Assembly: GCA_039105265.1 (NCBI GenBank)
Contig: JAPFFF010000027.1
Coordinates: forward strand, 1,612,001-1,676,000
Source of the DNA: Tritrichomonas musculus
Lineage: Eukaryota; Parabasalia; Tritrichomonadida; Tritrichomonadidae
Length of the DNA stretch: 64,000 bases
Direction of reading: 5' to 3'
How positions within the stretch are numbered: the stretch's first letter is position 1; the number at the start of each line of letters is the position of its first letter. Below, one piece after another: positions 17,840 through 27,389 of this stretch. The notes beneath the pieces are model-generated. The model had not been told where the DNA came from and searched no databases. It saw only the letters and a list, made by a program, of their open reading frames with translations. Both the position numbers and the translations under genes were made by a program.

Positions 17840-20658
17840 AAAAAATTAAACAAGAAGCAAAATGAAAAAAAAGATTTGCTTGAATGACAAAATTTGAAAG
17901 ATAAACAAACCCATTCAAGACATAAATTTCTTTTATTTAAAATATAATTGATATTAATATATTTTGCTCCACTAATAAATCTATATTTTTAATATCTGTT
18001 TGATCTTTCTGTTAAATATTGAGATATATGTATTTTAAAATTTATGCAAATATTTTTTCTGAAAAAGTTGTAGTCCTCGCACTATTGAATTTCATTCAAA
18101 ATTTCAAACTTTTTAAAAAAGGACGATTATTTTTTTTTAAAAGGTAAGACAGCGAATTGTATAAAACCGTCTAAAACTTTGAATATGCAATTATCTTGTT
18201 ATATATTCAATTAATATAATATATTACATATTAATATAACTATATACATGCTTTGAAATATTAAAATATTAATAATTTAAACAATGAAAAAAATTCAAAT
18301 ATTTATCGATTTGTATAAAAATGTATTTCCCATAAAATAACATTAGATAAACAATTTTGGTACCTTGTATATATAATATTTACAAACAAAATATATATCC
18401 TTTGTATAATAAAAAAAATACAAAACATTTAAATTTAAAAAATTAATGGTCTTGAATTACATTTTTAAAAAAATTGGCAGAAATTTTTCTAATTATATGT
18501 TAAATACGATTTTAGTAGGTACAATAAGGAGTAAATATATAATAATTATTCAATTTTCAACGTCCAATTACTGTATATTTATATTTTTTATATAAGAAAA
18601 TTCATAAAAAAAGGTTTTGAGATAACGATTAAACAATTTTTGTTCTATAATAAATAATATTTATGATTAATCAGCATATATATTCTTAATTATTTATTTT
18701 ATATTCACAAATTACATAATCATAACGAGTTATAAATAAAACTATGGTTACAATTTTGAGAGAGGATCATTCAAATTTTTATTCAAAAATAGATTTTAAT
18801 ATTTTCTCAACGTTGAAACAATATTTTTTATTTTCATTTGTATTTTATTTCATAATGTATTTATTATAGTATATAAATTATATCCTGATAATCATAATTC
18901 TTTTATTTATATCATTTTTAAATATCACACCGATAAATTATTAAATTGAATTGAAATCATTCAATTTTGATAAATTTATTTATCTCAATGCTACTTCAAC
19001 AGAACATGTATTATATCATTTATAAAAGTAATAAATTGTAATTTAAACATAAAATATATTTCAATATAATATAAAATATTTTTCATTTAGCAAAAATAGC
19101 ATTTTAAAATGAGTTAAAAACATTCAAATTTCTATGATCAACAAAAACTAAAAATAAATTATTATATAAATAAAATAATAGTTTACTATTCGGTGGAATA
19201 ATCATTATATCAAAAATAAATATATATTTATGAATATATAATAACAATATTATTTATGTGCCGATTTAGATCAGAATGATTTCGTCTTCTTACCTTTTAT
19301 TTCAGAAGATTCCTCTAAAAAAGTTTAACTCTCAAATTTGTTAAGAAAATTCAAAATTTGTGAAAATTCTCAGAGCTTACACAAATTTTATTAGCCAGCC
19401 TATTAATAATGAGAAATTAAAATAGTTCATATAGTAAGACGATAAACGAGTAAACATCAGAAAAACTGGTCGACATCATCAACTTTTTCATAAAATCGCA
19501 CTCAAATATTTCATAAAGATGTTCAAAATTGAATGAAAAATGATATTGAAAAGGCTCTCAAATATAACTCAAATATCTTTTTAAAAAGTTCTAAAAAATT
19601 TTTAAAATTTTATAATGTCTACCGGTTTTTGAATAAGCATCATAGAAAAGTATTCAGAGTATTTCTATGAGTTTAATGAAAAAGTTGATGATGTTGACCA
19701 GTTTTTCGTGATGTCGACCGGTAAAGGTAAGATATACGCACCAGTGATCACCACTGGGCTGCACGAAGCCGAATCTGGTTCCTTGAATTGCTGGATGAAT
19801 CGGGAAGCTATTTGAACTATATAATTTTGCATTATTTAGTAAAAATTGAATTAAAAAAGTATAAAAAAGTATTCAAAAAGTTTAAAAGTTTTCAAAAAGT
19901 GGCGTAGAAAAATACGATTCCCCAAATAACTATTTGAGGATAATTAGAAATGATATGATTGCCTAGTATAAAATATTTTATAAATAAATAAAAATCAAAC
20001 TATGTCTTCGGAGCAAGGATATTTCAAATATAAAAAAAAATAATCATAAATATAAGGTTTTTATTTTTTTGTAATTTTGCTTTTAAAATCATATAAATAG
20101 TAAATTATATACTTTTACATTATATATAAACTATAAAATAAATTAAAAATACATTATTATGGAAATTATAGATGTTTCAAATCTCCACTTTTTGAGAGGC
20201 AAAACGACGCCCTTAAAGCATAATTGGTGCCAAAAACATATATGCTTTAAAAGTTTTGTTCGAAACATTCAAATTTTAGTTTTTAGCTTTTATTAAGATC
20301 ATTTTTTTTTAACTAAAATTTATAAATTATTAAACAAACCAGAATTAGTAAAGTATTTTTTATTCATATGCGACATTATTGTGATCTTTAATTAAATCAA
20401 AGGATCCTATATTATTAAATATGCTTTATACCAAATCTGATCTTCATTTTTTTTAAAATCTGTGGAATATATCTCAGAGATGTTTTTTGTATGATTTATC
20501 AAATTTTTGGTTAGTTTTACGGTTGAAATCTATCCAAATTTTTCTCATTTCGGAGATACAAAAATTTCAGAAATTATAATAAAAAATTAATAATTATCAA
20601 TGAATATCTTTTATTAATATTTAACTCATGATAAAAATAAAAAATAAGAAATGAATAA
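17840..20658. other. 2.8 kb AT-rich spacer with an inverted repeat
   Basis: The largest spacer of the window. It is extremely AT-rich to about 19.25 kb, then holds the 31-bp inverted repeat arms at 19461-19491/19676-19706, a short G+C-richer patch (about 19735-19815) and clustered AAAAAGT words (about 19850-19905). No complete gene seen. Confidence 0.55.
19461..19706. repeat. inverted repeat, 31-bp arms about 185 bp apart
   Basis: The left arm (19461-19491) reads AAAAACTGGTCGACATCATC then AACTTTTTCAT. The right arm (19676-19706) is its reverse complement with one mismatch. The 184 bp between are AT-rich and carry ACCGGTTTTTGAATAAG. The form fits a small fold-back or MITE-like element, but no target-site duplication is clear. 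Confidence 0.6.
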
Positions 20659-21597
20659 TTAGTTGGTTGGAAAGATTGGTGCTTCATAAAGATTGCCATT
20701 TGAGCATTCACAAATAATTGTTTCATTAAAACGTGAGAGTGATATTTCAATTCTTTCTTTTAGCCTTTTTGGTGTAATATTTGGACTTTCTGCAATCATT
20801 TTACATAAATAATATGTAAATATTCCATGCGATCTTTTATTTTCTTTATCTATCTTTTCAATATTTTTACATTTTTGAACAGATAATGTTATTATATTTT
20901 TATTTGATCCATTTTCTTTTTCGAATTCAAACAAATTTCCTCCTTCATAATTTTCGCTGATCAAAACGATATGCGTTGCTGCTTCGTTGTTATAATTATT
21001 TGAAATGATATTTTTAATCATTTCTTTCTTTAAAATTGCGTTGTTATTGAATTCGATTCCTTCATTGTTTCCTCGACCACTATAATAAACGGTCAACGAC
21101 TTTGTTGTATGTTTAATGAAGAATTCGAGATAATTGGTAAATTGTTCACATTTTGTATTGTAAAGATAAAACACTTTAAAACCAAGACGATGATGCTTTA
21201 AACCAACAAGATAACCGTCATTTAATGGACCAACTCCAAGTTCTTTTCTTTTCATTTCTTTTCTCTCTATCTTTTCAACTTTCTTTTCTTCTTTTGTCTT
21301 ATAAACATATCTGTTTTTGTTTTCTTCGCTTATCCATTCGTAATCCATGTCATAATCGTTAACTAATATGAAGCACACTTTGTTTAAGTCTCCAACTGGT
21401 ATAGTATGAATTTGTTTATCATTCAAACACATTCCAATCCTTCCAAACGATTTGATTAATTCTTTATGCGTTGAAACTTTTCGAATATGATGGAATTTCT
21501 TTGATGAAAAATGATTATCTTTCTTTTCGAGTTTTGAAGTTTGATGTTCATAATGGGGATGCTTTTGTTTCTTTCCTGGCGTATCGACGTAACTCAT
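20659..21597 (-). CDS. caspase/metacaspase-like pseudo-peptidase (C14 fold, catalytic dyad absent)
   Basis: 312 residues, ATG at 21597. Residues about 72-300 follow the metacaspase p20 pattern: VCFILVNDYD, LNDGYLVGLKHHRLGFKVFYLYN, then LTVYYSGRG (168-176), VLISENYEGGNLF (211-223) and SHGIFTYYLCKMI near the end. In active metacaspases the histidine lies in YSGHG and the cysteine in DxCHSG. Here these positions are Arg175 and, by alignment, Asn216. Proteolysis is therefore not expected, and a scaffold or regulator role is an inference. The N-terminal 60 residues are basic and low complexity. Trichomonads have many C14-like genes, including predicted inactive ones. Fold assignment is moderately sure; loss of both residues is read directly. 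Confidence 0.8.
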   Translation of the reverse strand: MSYVDTPGKKQKHPHYEHQTSKLEKKDNHFSSKKFHHIRKVSTHKELIKSFGRIGMCLNDKQIHTIPVGDLNKVCFILVNDYDMDYEWISEENKNRYVYKTKEEKKVEKIERKEMKRKELGVGPLNDGYLVGLKHHRLGFKVFYLYNTKCEQFTNYLEFFIKHTTKSLTVYYSGRGNNEGIEFNNNAILKKEMIKNIISNNYNNEAATHIVLISENYEGGNLFEFEKENGSNKNIITLSVQKCKNIEKIDKENKRSHGIFTYYLCKMIAESPNITPKRLKERIEISLSRFNETIICECSNGNLYEAPIFPTN

Positions 21598-21622
21598 TTG
21601 CTAATATTATAAACTTATTATA

Positions 21623-21629
21623 AAATGAA
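21623..21629 (-). promoter_or_regulatory. putative initiator TCATTTT of the caspase-like gene
   Basis: TCATTTT on the minus strand, about 25 bases before the ATG at 21597, matches the trichomonad TCA-Y-T-T/A initiator core. Confidence 0.35.
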
Positions 21630-22380
21630 ATGTTTTTGTTTCTCTTTCTCTCTTTTTTTTTTTATTCCAGATTTAATTTGAAAGAATGTATCAAAAATAT
21701 TGAATGAATTTGAAAATAAAAACATCAAAAACACAGAAATTATTGGGCGATATTTATAAAAAATATTCAATTTATTCAAAGAGCCTCTATATTCAATTGA
21801 TTCTAGTTTTATATAAACTTTTTATGAAAAAAACTAATTCTTTTTTTCAATAATCCTTTCAATTCTTTTTCAAATAAAAAATTAGTTTTTATTAATTAAT
21901 TTTAATCCAAGACAACGTTATCTTATTTATACATTGTTATTTAACTATTCAATGCCTATTCTTTAGCACCACTATACTTTTTTTCTTATAACCATTTATT
22001 TACATCAAACCAAATTAACATTGCTAAACCTTTTATTATACTTTGTTGTGAAAAATGGAAACATATAAATACTTAATCAAGCGCTTACTTGACCACCCAA
22101 TAGTTCATAACCTTATTTGATCCAAAGCAATTATACATTTTCGAAAAGTTAATTATATAAACTCTTTTTTAAATTTTCAAATAGTAATTCGAAAAGAATA
22201 CATATTTCTTTTCTTTTCTGCTTTTTTAAACTTAATGATGTAAAAAAATTGTATAGTTTGAAAATATGCTCGAAAAATACAAATTCAGAACTTCAATACG
22301 ATATAAATTGAATGATAGTATTATTGAATTGATAACATCCACCATAAAAAAAAAAAAATTCAATACATATTAAAATTATT
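21630..22380. other. divergent spacer, no gene recognised
   Basis: Spacer between the divergent caspase-like gene and SDR gene. It is AT-rich with a pyrimidine tract (TTCTCTTTCTCTCTTTTTTT, about 21639-21662). No frame resembles a protein. Confidence 0.5.
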
Positions 22381-22387
22381 TCACTTT
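22381..22387 (+). promoter_or_regulatory. putative initiator TCACTTT of the SDR gene
   Basis: TCACTTT lies 7 bases before the ATG at 22395 and matches the trichomonad initiator TCA+1-Y-T-T/A at the usual short distance. It supports ATG 22395 as the true start. Confidence 0.55.
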
Positions 22388-22394
22388 TATTTTG

Positions 22395-23033
22395 ATGAAG
22401 ATTGCAATTGTTTGCGCCTCAGGAAATTCTGGTCGTTTAATTTTGACAGAAGCTCTTAAGAGGGGTCATGAAGTTACTGCAATTGTTCGAAATCCAGCCA
22501 AAATTGCAGATCTCAAGCCATCACATGTAATTGCAAAAGATATCATGGAAGTTACATATGATGATGTTAAAGATTGCGAAGTAGTAATTGATGCTTTTGG
22601 CGCATGGGATAAAGATCTTTTACACTTGCATAAAGATTCAATAATCCATTTATGCGATATACTCAGCAACAAACCAAATAGGCTTCTTGTTGTTGGTGGT
22701 GCTGGATCTTTATACACAGATAAAACTCATACACAACGTGTTTATGAATCTAAAGATTTTCCAGCATCAATTTATCCAATTTCTAAAGCACAGGGAGAAG
22801 GATTTGAAGAAATTATAAAGAGAGATGACGTTAAATGGACATATCTTTGCCCAGCTTGCCATTTTGATCCAAAAGGACCACTTACAGGAAAATATGAAAT
22901 CGGTGGTGACGAAGTTTTTCTCAATAAAAGCGGAAAAAGTTACATAAGTTATGCAGACTATGCAGTTGCAATGGTCGATGAAGCAGAAAACAATAAATTC
23001 CCACAAAAACGTTTTACAGTTGTTTCACAGTAA
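22395..23033 (+). CDS. NmrA/atypical SDR-type NAD(P)-binding protein (YwnB-like)
   Basis: 212 residues. I take the ATG at 22395, with MKIAIVCASGNSGRLI as the first beta strand and dinucleotide-binding glycine loop. A Rossmann fold follows: TEALKRGHEVTAIVRNP, then HLCDILSNKPNRLLVVGGAGSLY (about 88-110), SKAQGEGFEEI, WTYLCPACHFDPKGPLTGKY, and YISYADYAVAMVDEAE. Bacterial relatives are small cytosolic oxidoreductase or epimerase-like proteins with poorly known substrates. The close match to the bacterial arrangement (LLVVGGAGSLY, SYADYA.AMVDE) suggests lateral transfer, which is common in trichomonads, but phylogeny is needed. The stop codon overlaps a TAAA, as in the trichomonad poly(A) signal. 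Confidence 0.9.
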   Translation: MKIAIVCASGNSGRLILTEALKRGHEVTAIVRNPAKIADLKPSHVIAKDIMEVTYDDVKDCEVVIDAFGAWDKDLLHLHKDSIIHLCDILSNKPNRLLVVGGAGSLYTDKTHTQRVYESKDFPASIYPISKAQGEGFEEIIKRDDVKWTYLCPACHFDPKGPLTGKYEIGGDEVFLNKSGKSYISYADYAVAMVDEAENNKFPQKRFTVVSQ

Positions 23034-23287
23034 AATGAAATTCACTTCTAATTTTTATTTTTATTTATTTATTTATTTCTGAATCTTGTGATTTAATGCC
23101 ATGTGCTATTTTAATATGAAGAAGCATTTTGCTCATATCATTTACTAATTGCTTGAGATTTTCAGTTTGATATCAAAAAGAAAAAAATAACGAACCTTTC
23201 TCAATTTTCTGTACTTCTATTTCTTTAACTATTCAAAAATTTCAATATGGAAATTTTGAATTTATTTTTAATTGAAGATCACGAGCT

Positions 23288-24766
23288 ATGTCTAAAAATG
23301 CTTCTCAACTTAAAATTATCGATTTATCAATTTTTGATCAACTCGAAAAAGCTTGTCAGAAGAAAGTATTAAAAGCAGAAAAAGGAGATATGAAAACTTT
23401 ATTATATGTTGCAAAAAGCTTTATTTATGAAAAAAATTCATTCCCAAAAAATGCTGATGTAGGAATGAAGTATTTACAGCATGGCGCCGAAAAAAAGAAT
23501 ATTGAAGCAATGAAACTATACGGAAATTATCTTCTTCAAGGCGAATTAATACCAAAAGATGAAGAAACTGCGATTAATCTTCTAGATGAAGTTGCAACCG
23601 TTACAAAAAATTCAGAAGAAAAGTTAGAATTAGCTCATCTAATATTATCCCACCAAACATTTGATATCGATTCAAATGCAAACGAAAATGTAAACTTTGT
23701 ACTTGCAAAAAAGATGTGCAAGGAAGCAGCAGAGTACGGAAATGTCAAAGCAATGACTGCATATGGCTTATTTTGTTTGAAGAAAAAAGAAAACAAGTAT
23801 GGAAAAATAGTCCCAAACTTCAAAGAAGCACTAGAGTACATTAAAGTTGCGGCTGGGCAAGAAGATCCAGAAGGTCTATACCAATATGGATATTTCAATG
23901 AATTTGGTATTGGAGGATTACCAATAAACATTAAAGAAGCCGTGAAGTATTATAAAAGTGCATATGAAAAAGGAAATTTGAGCGCATATTCTAGTTACGG
24001 ATATACTATGCTTGATGAAAAATTTGGAAACTTAAACGAACCTGAAGGATTCAGACTTATAAAATATTCATGCGATCACAATGATCCTGTAGGATTAGAC
24101 ACATATGGCCTTCTATTCTCCCTTGGGTTAGGCGGACTAGAAAAAAATGAAGAAAAATCATTTTATTATATTAAAAAGGCTGCTGATCTTGGAGATTGTG
24201 CTGCTTTAGCAAATCTTGCGCTTTCTTATAAAAACGGAACAGGTGTAGAAAAGAATATGAATACTGCCATCAAATATTGTGAGTTAGCAATAGAAGAAGG
24301 ATCATGCCGTGCAGCAGTAACACTTTACAATATTTTAACAGATCCAGAATCAGGCGTTCCTACAGACAAAGAAAAAGCATTGAAATATTTAAAACATGCT
24401 GCCGATCATGGGTCAAGAGATGCAATTAGCGAGTATTGCTTTTATTTAACAAACGATAAAGATAATTTAGAAAAGAATAAGAACAGACTTAAGAAATATT
24501 TAGATAAGGCATTGGAACTAAAAGCGATTGACGGTATGAAATTATACGGAGCCATCCTCTTAGATGGAATAATATTCCCAAAAGATGAATTATTGGCCTT
24601 AAAAATTTGGAAGGAATGCGCTAGCTTAGGCGATAAAGGCGTAATGGAAGATATCGCCCAACTTTTTGAGAAAGGAGAAGGAAAAATTGAAAGAAATCCA
24701 AAAGAAGCACAAAAATACAGAGATATGGCATCAAATCAGCAAAGCAAATGCTGTTTGCTAATTTAA
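23288..24766 (+). CDS. Sel1-repeat protein with C-terminal CaaX box
   Basis: 492 residues from ATG 23288. About ten Sel1-like repeats (TPR-like helical pairs of 36-44 residues) fill about 40-480, for example EALEYIKVAAGQEDPEGLYQ, AVKYYKSAYEKGNLSAYSS, SFYYIKKAADLGDCAALAN and ALKYLKHAADHGSRDAISE. Sel1 arrays are scaffolds that hold partners in ER-associated degradation or signalling. There is no signal peptide or kinase domain. The protein ends SKCCLLI. The last four residues, CLLI, form a CaaX box of the geranylgeranyl type, with a second Cys just before, so membrane attachment by prenylation is likely. The prenyl tail on a Sel1 protein is the odd feature. Confidence 0.92.
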   Translation: MSKNASQLKIIDLSIFDQLEKACQKKVLKAEKGDMKTLLYVAKSFIYEKNSFPKNADVGMKYLQHGAEKKNIEAMKLYGNYLLQGELIPKDEETAINLLDEVATVTKNSEEKLELAHLILSHQTFDIDSNANENVNFVLAKKMCKEAAEYGNVKAMTAYGLFCLKKKENKYGKIVPNFKEALEYIKVAAGQEDPEGLYQYGYFNEFGIGGLPINIKEAVKYYKSAYEKGNLSAYSSYGYTMLDEKFGNLNEPEGFRLIKYSCDHNDPVGLDTYGLLFSLGLGGLEKNEEKSFYYIKKAADLGDCAALANLALSYKNGTGVEKNMNTAIKYCELAIEEGSCRAAVTLYNILTDPESGVPTDKEKALKYLKHAADHGSRDAISEYCFYLTNDKDNLEKNKNRLKKYLDKALELKAIDGMKLYGAILLDGIIFPKDELLALKIWKECASLGDKGVMEDIAQLFEKGEGKIERNPKEAQKYRDMASNQQSKCCLLI

Positions 24767-25292
24767 GTAAGAAAATTATTCTTACACTTATTTTTATTTT
24801 TTTTTTTTTTTTACGTAAAAGTTTTATCAGCAATATTTAATATTTTATTATGTTGAACGGTTTTTCAAAAAATGATTATATTTTGGTATTTGATTAAACA
24901 TGTATTATACACCATTATATCATAAAAGCTTACTATTAAAAAGTTTTGCTATAATAAGAAATTTTTATTTGAAAGAAATCATATAAAGTATTTCAAAATT
25001 TTGAAAGAGCTGAGCGAATTGACTATTTTAAAAATTAATTGGATTTCAAAATACATACAAATGGTGAACTTTGACCAAAACCATAAAAATACATTCAAAA
25101 AAAATCGTTTTTTAATCAAATTCTTTTTTTAGTCGACCTTCTTAAGAAGAATTCCCGCACCTAGACATAACCGGCGCTCCCCAAAATCAAAGTAAGAAGT
25201 TTCAAATGCAATTTCCGCTTTGAACAACTAGCAATCGTATGATGTTCACATATATATATATTGACAAGCTTCTTTAAATAATTGATTCAATC

Positions 25293-25505
25293 GAAAATTA
25301 TGATCTTATTGTTAATGATATGCCATTAGAATTTAGAACGAAAAGAAACTTTGAACCTCATTAGACATTACTATTAATGCAATTAACAGAAGATCAAGTT
25401 TCATTAAAGCAAATGGCTTAAATATTTAAAGATCGAACTGAAAATTCACATCGAACAAAATATAGAAAGCTAACAAGTACAAAAAGAAAAAATAATTTTT
25501 CATAA
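25293..25505 (+). pseudogene. short coding-like relic, unrecognised
   Basis: About 70 codons in one plus-strand frame with protein-like composition (DMPLEFRTKRNFEPH; LTEDQVSLKQMA; IFKDRTENSHRTKYRKLTS), interrupted by two TAA/TAG codons and closed by TAA. Both internal stops sit between residues where Gln would fit, the pattern seen in the larger relic at 8.1-10.6 kb. No family recognised. A chance frame cannot be excluded. Confidence 0.3.
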
Positions 25506-26085
25506 TTGTACTAACTTTTTCAATAAATAAAAATTAAAATTGAGAATTTGCAAAATTCGTACAGCATTTTCTATAGTTTACATTGTCATTTTTGTGAAGT
25601 TTACAAAATGGATAAAAAAATTGAGATTAAAAAGTTATGTGTTATATTTAAAATCTGTACGAATTTTGAAATCCAGTTTATTTATAATATTTATATTTAT
25701 ATAATACATTAAGTATGATACTTTAATTATTTTTCAGTTGTTTATAATACATAATGACATATATTAATGAAAGTATCATTTACAAGTAATTGACATTTAT
25801 TTATGCATGCATACTTTTTTTGAGCAATTATGAATATTAACACAATCAATCAATAAATTTTTTGATTGCGTTTTATTGGCTTTTCAATTCGGAGAAAAAT
25901 GAATGAATACAATCAATCAATCTTAAAATGGAGTGAATGAAATGCTTTTGCTATGAATTAGTCATTTTGCAGATTTATAAACATTGAAATGGGCCCCATT
26001 CAATTCAATTGACTATTTAAATATTCGCATTGTTATCAATAAAAGTGCATCTTTGCATTTTTTCATAAATGGCAAAATGAATTAG

Positions 26086-26116
<31 letters not shown>

Positions 26117-27000
26117 ATATTTTCAATAAAAGGAATGCATTCACGTTAACAATCTCATGAAATAAACAAAATTGAAGATGACTTGCTGTTTGGAAACAAT
26201 TTTTATTTTAAAGCACAAATCCAGCAAGTCAAATAATTAAAAAATTTCTATAATATTTGATGTGATGCACATATTAGAAAAAGTTTGATTTTTTCTGAGA
26301 AAATTTCAATGATTCTGAAGTTTACATTTGACACTTGATATATCATATTATTTTGATATCACATATCATCATAATAAATGTTTGTGTCAAAAAAAATTGT
26401 CATTATTTTACGTTCTTGATTGTTCGTTAAGATAACACTTTTTTTTTTTATGAATTTTTTTTTGAAAAACTATTTTTTTTTAAACACGTGCTGACTATCA
26501 TATAACAATATCAAAATATAATATGGATTTGTATGAAATATGGTAGATTTTTCATGATAACTTTTTTTTTTTCAATATTTCAGAAAAAATTACCTCATTT
26601 GTCATACTTCATTAACAAATGTCATCCAAAAACATATATATACATGTATTACTTCATTGCTTCATCATTATTTATTTAGACGAATTAAATCAAAAAGGAT
26701 CTAACCAACATGAACAAACAAACAAAAATAAACATTGAAGATCACAATAAAATAAGGACTGAATGACTCTTTTTAGTAAATCAAAATTAGATCCAATCAA
26801 CATAAACAAACAAACAACTCAATGATTTCAATATTCACTGGCTGTACAATCAATTTGCATATTCAAATTCATAAATTTCTCAATATATTTCAATAAAATT
26901 GAAAAAAGATTGATTATTATCACCAAATAATTGTGATTTAACTGATTTAAAACTTTAAAATTATAAGTAAGCATTCTTCTCAAAATGGCAAAATTCATAA

Positions 27001-27042
27001 ATTATCAAAATGGAAATATTTCTATTTTTCCATTTTGATAAT
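27001..27042. repeat. perfect 16-bp inverted repeat, 10-nt loop
   Basis: ATTATCAAAATGGAAA, a 10-base loop, then TTTCCATTTTGATAAT. Its geometry is the same as the hairpin at 7891-7932, with a different stem sequence. It lies 347 bp beyond the 3' end of the minus-strand kinase gene. Confidence 0.85.
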
Positions 27043-27389
27043 GCTTTTTGTTTTTTAATAATATTATCATATTTTGTGATTTCATTAGCAGAATCAAAAT
27101 AAAGATCATCATATTTAATTTGTTTTCTAATGCAAAGTAAAATATCATATTCATTTGAGGAGCTGTCTCAAATATTTATTTACAATTGAAAGAAAAGTAT
27201 TCAAATTTATAATTATGCCAGAAGAATTAGAAGTAACAACATATTCATTATCATCTATTTAAGTTTCACGTACATTATAAAATTGGCAATTATTTCTCTC
27301 TCAAATGAAATTGTTTTAGATGTATTCAAAAAAGGAAAGAATGATTTGTATGTTTTTTTTTTTTGGAATCATTTATTAAACTGGCATAT

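Larger units (their letters stand above)
24767..27389. other. 2.6 kb AT-rich spacer with a short relic, a hairpin and a poly-A tract
   Basis: It contains a poly-T tract just after the Sel1 gene (about 24793-24812), a coding-like relic (25293-25505), a run of 30 A (26086-26115), a diverged direct repeat with ATGAACAAACAAACA-like words (about 26692-26727 and 26782-26817), and a perfect hairpin (27001-27042). No intact gene seen. Confidence 0.5.

Noticed and set aside
22392-22394. TTG at 22392 as start of the SDR gene
   Set aside because: ATG at 22395 directly begins the conserved first strand and follows a TCACTTT initiator at the usual distance.
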